A stretch of DNA of 64,000 nt, from NCBI GenBank assembly GCA_963663525.2, contig CAXXHC010000001.1:1364001-1428000 (forward strand), written 5' to 3'. Under the pieces are notes generated by a model, which searched no databases, had not been told where the DNA came from, and was given only the letters and a program-made list of their open reading frames with translations. Origin of the DNA: G963663525 sp963663525. GTDB lineage: Bacteria > Myxococcota_A > SURF-8 > G963663525. This document shows positions 60,004 through 64,000 of the stretch, in pieces; the stretch's first letter is position 1, and the number at the start of each line of letters is the position of its first letter. The translations under genes were made by a program, and so were the position numbers.

Positions 60004-60406
60004 TCAGACGCCACAGGATGGCTGGGAATCCACATGCGCTGGACTTGCCGCAACTCTCCCCGGTTTGGGCGCTTCCTTTTTCTTCTCCTTTTTCAGTGCC
60101 TCAGCCAAAGCCAACAAATCCCGGTAGCCGCCGATCCGGCGAAAGCCTTTTTCGATCTCCGTAAGCGCCATTGAAAGCCAGCGCTGCGGCTGGTCGGTCT
60201 CGGGACGCCAGCGCGTCACCCGCCCGATCCTGCCGCGAATGTTGCGGATCGAATTCTCGATCAGATTCGTGGACAGCAAGCTCACATGCAGCGTGTTGGG
60301 AACCTCCAGCAGATGCAGGGCGATCAAATCCTCGCCAGCCTCGTCAATACTTGCAAGCGCCTGGGCGTTGCGCGTGGATACAAAAATCCGTAGGTTCTCC
60401 AATGCT
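60004..60406 (-). pseudogene. 3' remnant of a mutator/IS256-type transposase
   Basis: Encodes the C-terminal about 130 residues of a mutator-type transposase (LLSTNLIENSIRNIRGRIGR, VTRWRPETDQPQRWL, IEKGFRRIGGYRDLLAL) with a normal-looking basic end. The 5' part is missing: the frame is cut at the left end of the IS21 element (60,407), which supplies the few residues upstream. No continuation was found beyond the right end of that element. Confidence 0.7.
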
Positions 60407-60433
60407 TGGCAACGTGCACGTAAAATGGAGCCA
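60407..60433 (+). repeat. Left terminal inverted repeat of the IS21 element
   Basis: 27 bp that match the complement of 63,094-63,120 at 18 positions. The same left-end sequence recurs at 63,278 in the truncated second copy, where TGGCAACGTGCA is identical. Confidence 0.65.
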
Positions 60434-60544
60434 GCCACTGACCTAAAAAAGCTTGCAAAATAGCGCCACCGTTTGAAGCTTTTCCTAAAGTTGTAGATGA
60501 TTGATTTGATGGATCATTTTCAACGATTGGGGGAGGCGGGAAGG

Positions 60545-62062
60545 ATGCTGACGGTGGCGGATTACGAACGAATTCGGAAAAAGGTAAAAGTGGAGGGGTT
60601 GAGCCAGCGGGAGACAGCCCGGGAGTTGGGTCATTCCCGCCATACGGTGAAAAAAGCGCTCGATCTGGTGGAACCACCGGGGTATCGACGCACGAAGCCT
60701 GTGGTCTGTCCGGTGATCGAACCTGTGAAAGGGTTGATCGACACCTGGTTGGAGGAGGACAAGGAGCGGCATCGCAAGCAGCGTCACACGGCGAAGCGGA
60801 TTTTCGAGCGTTTGTGCGAGGACTATGGGTTTAAAGGCTCCTACAGTGCGGTGCAACGCTACGTGGCGCACAAGAAGGAAACGAGCGGAGCGACGTTCTA
60901 TCCTCTGGCCTTCGATCCTGGGGAAGAAGCCCAGGTGGACTGGGGGGAGGCCCGGGTGATATGGGGTGGCGAGGAACGCAAGGTCTACCTGTTTTGTATG
61001 CGTTTGTGCTTCAGCACAGTCTGTTTCGTGTGGGCGTACCTTCGTGCGAACCTGGAGTCGTTTCTGGACGGTCATGTGCGTGCCTTCACCTTTTTCGGCG
61101 GGGTTCCCCGGCGTGTGGCCTACGACAATCTCAAGAGCGCGGTGATCCACGTAGGCCGGGGGCGGGAGCGAACGCTGAGCAAGCGGTTCGTGGCGCTGCG
61201 TTCGCACTACCTGTTCGAGACACGTTTCTGCAATGTGGCAAGCGGCTGGGAGAAGGGTCACGTAGAGAACCTTGTCAAACTCTCCCAGCGAACCTTTCTG
61301 ACACCTCCTCCTTCATTCGCGGGCGATGCGGACAACCTTTCCGATGTGAATCTCCACCTGGCGTTGGAGCGTCGAAAGGATCTGGAGCGGGTCGTGCAGG
61401 GGAAGAATCGAACACGAGGTGAGTTGTTCGAGGAGGAGAAGGCACGATTTTTGCCCCTTTCGGACGCTGTATTCGAAGCCTGCAAACCTCATGATAACCG
61501 TGTGAGCAAACAGCTTCTTGTGCGTGTGGAGACCAACGCCTATTCGGTTCCCTGTCGTTGGGCACACCATCGGGTCGTGGCCAAGGCTTTCGTAGACCGG
61601 ATCGAAATCTATCATGAAAACGAGAAGATCGCGACCCATTCTCGCCGGTACGACAAATATGGCTACGTACTCGATCCCTACCACTATATCCCGATGCTGG
61701 AGCGCAAACCGGGCGGACTGTTCAACGCTCGTCCCTTCAAAGGCGAACCCTGGGGTAAGGATTTCACGCGGATGCGCCAAGAGTTGGAGTTTCGTTACGG
61801 CTATGACGGAACGAAGAAGTTCATCAAGGTGTTGTTGCTGTTTACCAAGTTTGAGGCAGCCGCCGTGAAAGAAGCGGTCCGTCTTTGCGTGAAGCGCCGG
61901 GCCTTCAACGACGAAGCGGTTCGCACGGTGCTGACAAACGAACCGGTGCATCGTCCCTCGCGCCTGGATCTTTCCCATCGTCCGGACCTTCAGGCGGTGA
62001 CGGGCACAGAGCGTCCCATCGGCGTGTACGATGCGCTGTTGAGAGAGGAGGTGGGACCATGA
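60545..62062 (+). CDS. istA: IS21-family transposase IstA
   Basis: A 505-residue transposase. N-terminal HTH (VEGLSQRETARELGHSRHTV), then the DDE domain: first Asp in AQVDWGEA, second in VAYDNLKSAV, Glu in KGHVENLV, and a C-terminal domain after about residue 320. It cuts and joins the IS ends with IstB. Start at 60,545 chosen because GGGGGAGG lies upstream and the sibling copy starts at the equivalent ATG; the ATG at 60,497 is an upstream alternative. The stop overlaps istB. Confidence 0.9.
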   Translation: MLTVADYERIRKKVKVEGLSQRETARELGHSRHTVKKALDLVEPPGYRRTKPVVCPVIEPVKGLIDTWLEEDKERHRKQRHTAKRIFERLCEDYGFKGSYSAVQRYVAHKKETSGATFYPLAFDPGEEAQVDWGEARVIWGGEERKVYLFCMRLCFSTVCFVWAYLRANLESFLDGHVRAFTFFGGVPRRVAYDNLKSAVIHVGRGRERTLSKRFVALRSHYLFETRFCNVASGWEKGHVENLVKLSQRTFLTPPPSFAGDADNLSDVNLHLALERRKDLERVVQGKNRTRGELFEEEKARFLPLSDAVFEACKPHDNRVSKQLLVRVETNAYSVPCRWAHHRVVAKAFVDRIEIYHENEKIATHSRRYDKYGYVLDPYHYIPMLERKPGGLFNARPFKGEPWGKDFTRMRQELEFRYGYDGTKKFIKVLLLFTKFEAAAVKEAVRLCVKRRAFNDEAVRTVLTNEPVHRPSRLDLSHRPDLQAVTGTERPIGVYDALLREEVGP

Positions 62063-62814
62063 AAGGCGAACTGTTGTTGAAAAGTCATCTCAAGACGTTG
62101 CGCCTTCCGGCCTTTGCGCGGGAGTACCCGGCCATGGCTCGCCATTGCGGGGAGGAAAACAAGCCGTATTCGGATTTTCTGCTGGGTCTTTGCGAGATCG
62201 AGGTTCAACAACGTGAACAGCGCTCCGTGGCCAGGAGACTGAAGGAAGCCGGCTTTCCCGCACCCAAGGATCTGTCGAACTTCGATTTCGCCAGTGCTCC
62301 CGGGGTCAACAAGCGCAAGATCCTCACCCTGTCCCAGGGAGAGTACATCGACAAGCGGGAGAATATCGTGCTCATCGGCCCTCCGGGCGTGGGCAAAACC
62401 CATCTGGCCATTGCTTTGGGTCAAGAGGCTTGTCGTCGCTCAAAACGGGTGAAGTTTTTCACGGCAGCTGGGTTGACGACGGCCTATGCGGAGGCCCGGG
62501 AGGAGCGCCACGTCCAGAGGCTGGAGAACCATATCGACAAGCGCCACCTGGTGGTGGTCGATGAACTGGGCTACGTGCCGCTGGGCCAGGGAGCCGCCGA
62601 GAACCTGTTCCACTTCTTCAGCTTGTGTTACGAGCGCACCAGCCTGATCGTCACCACAAACTTGCCGTTTAGCGAATGGCCGCAGATCTTCGGCGATGAA
62701 CGACTGGCCGGGGCTTTGTTGGATCGTTTGACCCACCGGGTGCACATCGTGGAGATGAAAGGCGACAGCTTCCGGCTCAAGGCCAGTCTCAAGCGAAGGG
62801 AAAAGGGGGAATAA
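62059..62814 (+). CDS. istB: IS21-family helper ATPase IstB
   Basis: A 251-residue AAA+ ATPase: Walker A GPPGVGKTH, Walker B LVVVDELGY, sensor-1 LIVTTNLPF and the arginine-bearing RLAGALLDRLTHR. It selects target DNA and activates IstA. ATG at 62,059 overlaps the istA stop and has GGAGGTGGG upstream. Full length for the family. Confidence 0.92.
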   Translation: MKGELLLKSHLKTLRLPAFAREYPAMARHCGEENKPYSDFLLGLCEIEVQQREQRSVARRLKEAGFPAPKDLSNFDFASAPGVNKRKILTLSQGEYIDKRENIVLIGPPGVGKTHLAIALGQEACRRSKRVKFFTAAGLTTAYAEAREERHVQRLENHIDKRHLVVVDELGYVPLGQGAAENLFHFFSLCYERTSLIVTTNLPFSEWPQIFGDERLAGALLDRLTHRVHIVEMKGDSFRLKASLKRREKGE

Positions 62815-63093
62815 GAATGGGTTTTTCGCTTTATGGGATGCCGGATGGGCCTGAAAGAGAGGAGCCGGACGACAACGCCCGGCCCATCCGTGTATCCACC
62901 CGCCGTGGCGCTCGAGTTGCTCCCCAGCAGAGCTCTATCCTCCAGGCAGGTAAGGAAAACAATAGCATGGAAAGAAAGGAAGGTGAAGATGAGATAGACG
63001 AAAGAGCTTAAGCGCTCCTATGGAACCGGTTGACAGCGCCTCAATCAGGCGCTATTTCTTGAACCTAGGTGGCGCTCTTTTGCTCGCTTATAC
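62815..63093 (+). other. Non-coding tail of the IS21 element
   Basis: Between istB and the right terminal repeat. The 64-codon frame at 62,817 lacks a ribosome-binding site and family resemblance. It shares blocks with the inverted remnant at 59,741-59,959. Confidence 0.5.
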
Positions 63094-63120
63094 TGGCGCT
63101 CATTTACGTGCTTATTTCCA
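63094..63120 (-). repeat. Right terminal inverted repeat of the IS21 element
   Basis: Reads TGGCGCTCATTTACGTGC then TTATTTCCA on the plus strand. Ends in CA, the IS21 rule. Confidence 0.6.
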
Positions 63121-63277
63121 CTATTCTAGTATTTCTCCCATACCTCAATTGAGCCTGATAATTCCCAAGCAACCAAAAATCACATGTCATTCCAATGAAG
63201 TAGCCCACACACAAAGACCATTCCACCTACCCGCACCACTTCCGCAGACCTCACTGCTACTCCGAAAGAGGGTCGAA
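63121..63277. other. Spacer between the two IS21 copies
   Basis: 157 bp of AT-rich sequence with no gene, RNA or repeat that I recognise. It does not continue the transposase remnant interrupted at 60,406. Confidence 0.4.
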
Positions 63278-63533
63278 TGGCAACGTGCAAGTAAAACAGA
63301 GCCACTGATCCGATAAAAAAGCGTGTATAACAGCGCCACTGCATCGGCCTTGCCGATAGAATGATATGGTCTTTCAAAGGTTGTTCTATCGAGGAGGCGA
63401 AAGGATGTTGACAGTGGCGGATTACGATAAAATACGACGTCTGGTTTTTAATGAAGGCGAAAGTCAGCGGGAAGTTGCCCGCAGACTCGGTCATTCGCGG
63501 CATACGATCTCAAAGGCAATTCAGCATGCCTAA
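63278..63533 (+). mobile_element. Left-end fragment of a second IS21 copy
   Basis: Begins with TGGCAACGTGCAAGTAAAAC, like the left end at 60,407, and repeats the AGCGCCAC motif (63,332). It includes the start of an istA gene and then breaks off. The sequence differs enough from the intact copy to be a separate lineage. Confidence 0.7.
63405..63533 (+). pseudogene. istA: Truncated istA (N-terminal HTH only)
   Basis: 42 codons starting at ATG with GAGGAGGCGAAAGG upstream. The residues (LTVADYDKIRRLVFNEGESQ, then REVARRLGHSRHTISKAI) match the first 42 of the intact IstA at 60,545. It stops at TAA where the homology ends. Alone it could still bind IS ends. Confidence 0.75.
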
Positions 63534-63574
63534 GAGTCGAGAACGCGCCTGTCCCCGCCGGATCCGTTCGGGAG

Positions 63575-63733
63575 ATGTACTTCGAGTACGATATCAACCA
63601 GTTCATTGAAGACCAGAAACTGCTTTGGGATCTGGACTTTTCCAAATTGACTGGAGATCTGACTGTCGTTGAAGCACTATTGGACAATGGCGAAGCACTG
63701 GTTATCCCGTACCCTGATGTTGAAGAAATCTAA
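63575..63733 (+). CDS. Short reading frame, probably a gene fragment
   Basis: 52 codons from ATG to TAA encoding an acidic peptide (FEYDINQFIEDQKLLWDLDF, ending PYPDVEEI). The frame is open further upstream to about the IS21 break point, which suggests the 3' end of a gene cut by the IS. No ribosome-binding site of quality. No family recognised. Confidence 0.3.
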   Translation: MYFEYDINQFIEDQKLLWDLDFSKLTGDLTVVEALLDNGEALVIPYPDVEEI

Positions 63734-63772
63734 TGGTTTGGCTGTAAATAGCCCAGTAGAAGGAGAAGAGAA

Positions 63773-64000
63773 ATGAAGTTGTTGCTGAAGAGCTTTCTGA
63801 TTATAGCGATCCTGTCAAGTAGCGCATTGGCGCAAAGTCCTGAAGAGCAATGCAGGAGTATTGCTCAGCGCGAGTACAGTGACGATGCAAGGATGCAAGA
63901 ATTCGTCTATCAGAAGCAGTTGTCTGCGTATCGATATATGGAGTCCGTTCCGGACGATGATGTAAAAAAAATTGCGCAGCGGGAGTATCCTGATGATTTC
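63773..64000 (+). CDS. Secreted protein, 5' end only
   Basis: 76 codons to the window edge. Signal peptide: KSFLIIAILSSSALAQ with likely cleavage after SALA. AGAAGGAG precedes the ATG. The mature part repeats IAQREYSDDARMQEF and IAQREYPDDF, about 40 residues apart, so the protein is probably built of short repeats. No family recognised. Confidence 0.65.
   Translation, partial: MKLLLKSFLIIAILSSSALAQSPEEQCRSIAQREYSDDARMQEFVYQKQLSAYRYMESVPDDDVKKIAQREYPDDF

Larger units (their letters stand above)
60407..63120 (+). mobile_element. IS21-family insertion sequence, apparently intact
   Basis: 2,714 bp carrying istA and istB in the coupled order. The ends start with TG and finish with CA as IS21 elements do: TGGCAACGTGCACGTAAAAT at the left, complement TGGAAATAAGCACGTAAATG at the right. 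Inside both ends AGCGCCA/TGGCGCT motifs recur (left 60,462; right 63,070 and 63,094), as IS21 ends carry multiple repeats. No target duplication is evident. The left end interrupts a mutator-type transposase remnant. Confidence 0.78.

Noticed and set aside
59789..60164. Short plus-strand frames around the mutator remnant
   Set aside because: They overlap IS21-end and transposase remnants, lack ribosome-binding sites and have skewed composition.
62817..63011. 64-codon frame after istB as an IS21 passenger gene
   Set aside because: No ribosome-binding site, and the related remnant at 59,741-59,959 does not keep the frame.

Overview
The window holds most of a contractile-tailed (myovirus-type) prophage (about 1-35,400), then one giant gene (36,391-58,914) for a 7,507-residue lipoprotein-like protein built around a cysteine-rich tandem array, then a graveyard of insertion sequences (58,970-63,530). 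The host is a bacterium with a secreted or surface proteome of the kind seen in Myxococcota/Bradymonadales-like former deltaproteobacteria. The indicators are FGE-sulfatase and DUF1566-like domains, an Asp/Glu-rich linker, and a MopE-like CNGVDDDGDGTIDE motif in one lipoprotein. That placement is inference; no rRNA or marker gene is present.

Phage layout. 1-1,496 carries a partial gene, a PDDEXK-type nuclease, a Mor/CD3324-like regulator and a TerS-like protein. 1,499-8,045 is an accessory block, mostly on the minus strand. It contains a PIN toxin with two paralogous antitoxin-like genes, a tyrosine recombinase bracketed by direct repeats and preceded by a large nested palindrome, a zinc-ribbon protein, a RelE/RHH module, a second tyrosine recombinase, a DUF4314 protein, a stand-alone integrase core-binding domain and three small unknowns. 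The late genes start at TerL (8,438) and run rightward: portal, MuF, a DNA adenine methylase fused to a head maturation protease with a nested scaffold start, decoration protein, capsid, head fibres, connectors, tail terminator, sheath with a large insertion, tube, holin-like protein, M15 endolysin, tail chaperones with a -1 frameshift, tape measure, hub, spike, gp25, J, I and tail fibre. A Doc/AbrB-type toxin-antitoxin pair is wedged in antisense between TerL and portal. A minus-strand HEAGH metalloprotease-like gene marks the right edge.

Giant gene. It has a lipobox (Cys20), Ig-like ASH repeats, then 63 tandem 57-residue units (171 bp each, eight cysteines) broken by four copies of a 95-residue interrupter. 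These are followed by disintegrin-like and other Cys-rich repeats, three FGE-sulfatase-like domains, three DUF1566-like domains, an acidic linker, an EGF-like motif, a helical domain, a MopE-like motif and a DUF5648-like end. The array shows two unit types, hybrids and higher-order repeats, which point to recent unequal exchange.

Right end. IS66 fragments (one folded back into a 20-bp-armed palindrome), an inverted IS21 right-end remnant, a mutator/IS256-type transposase remnant, one intact-looking IS21-family element (istA/istB, TG...CA ends) and the left end of another IS21 copy. The window closes with the start of a small secreted-protein gene.
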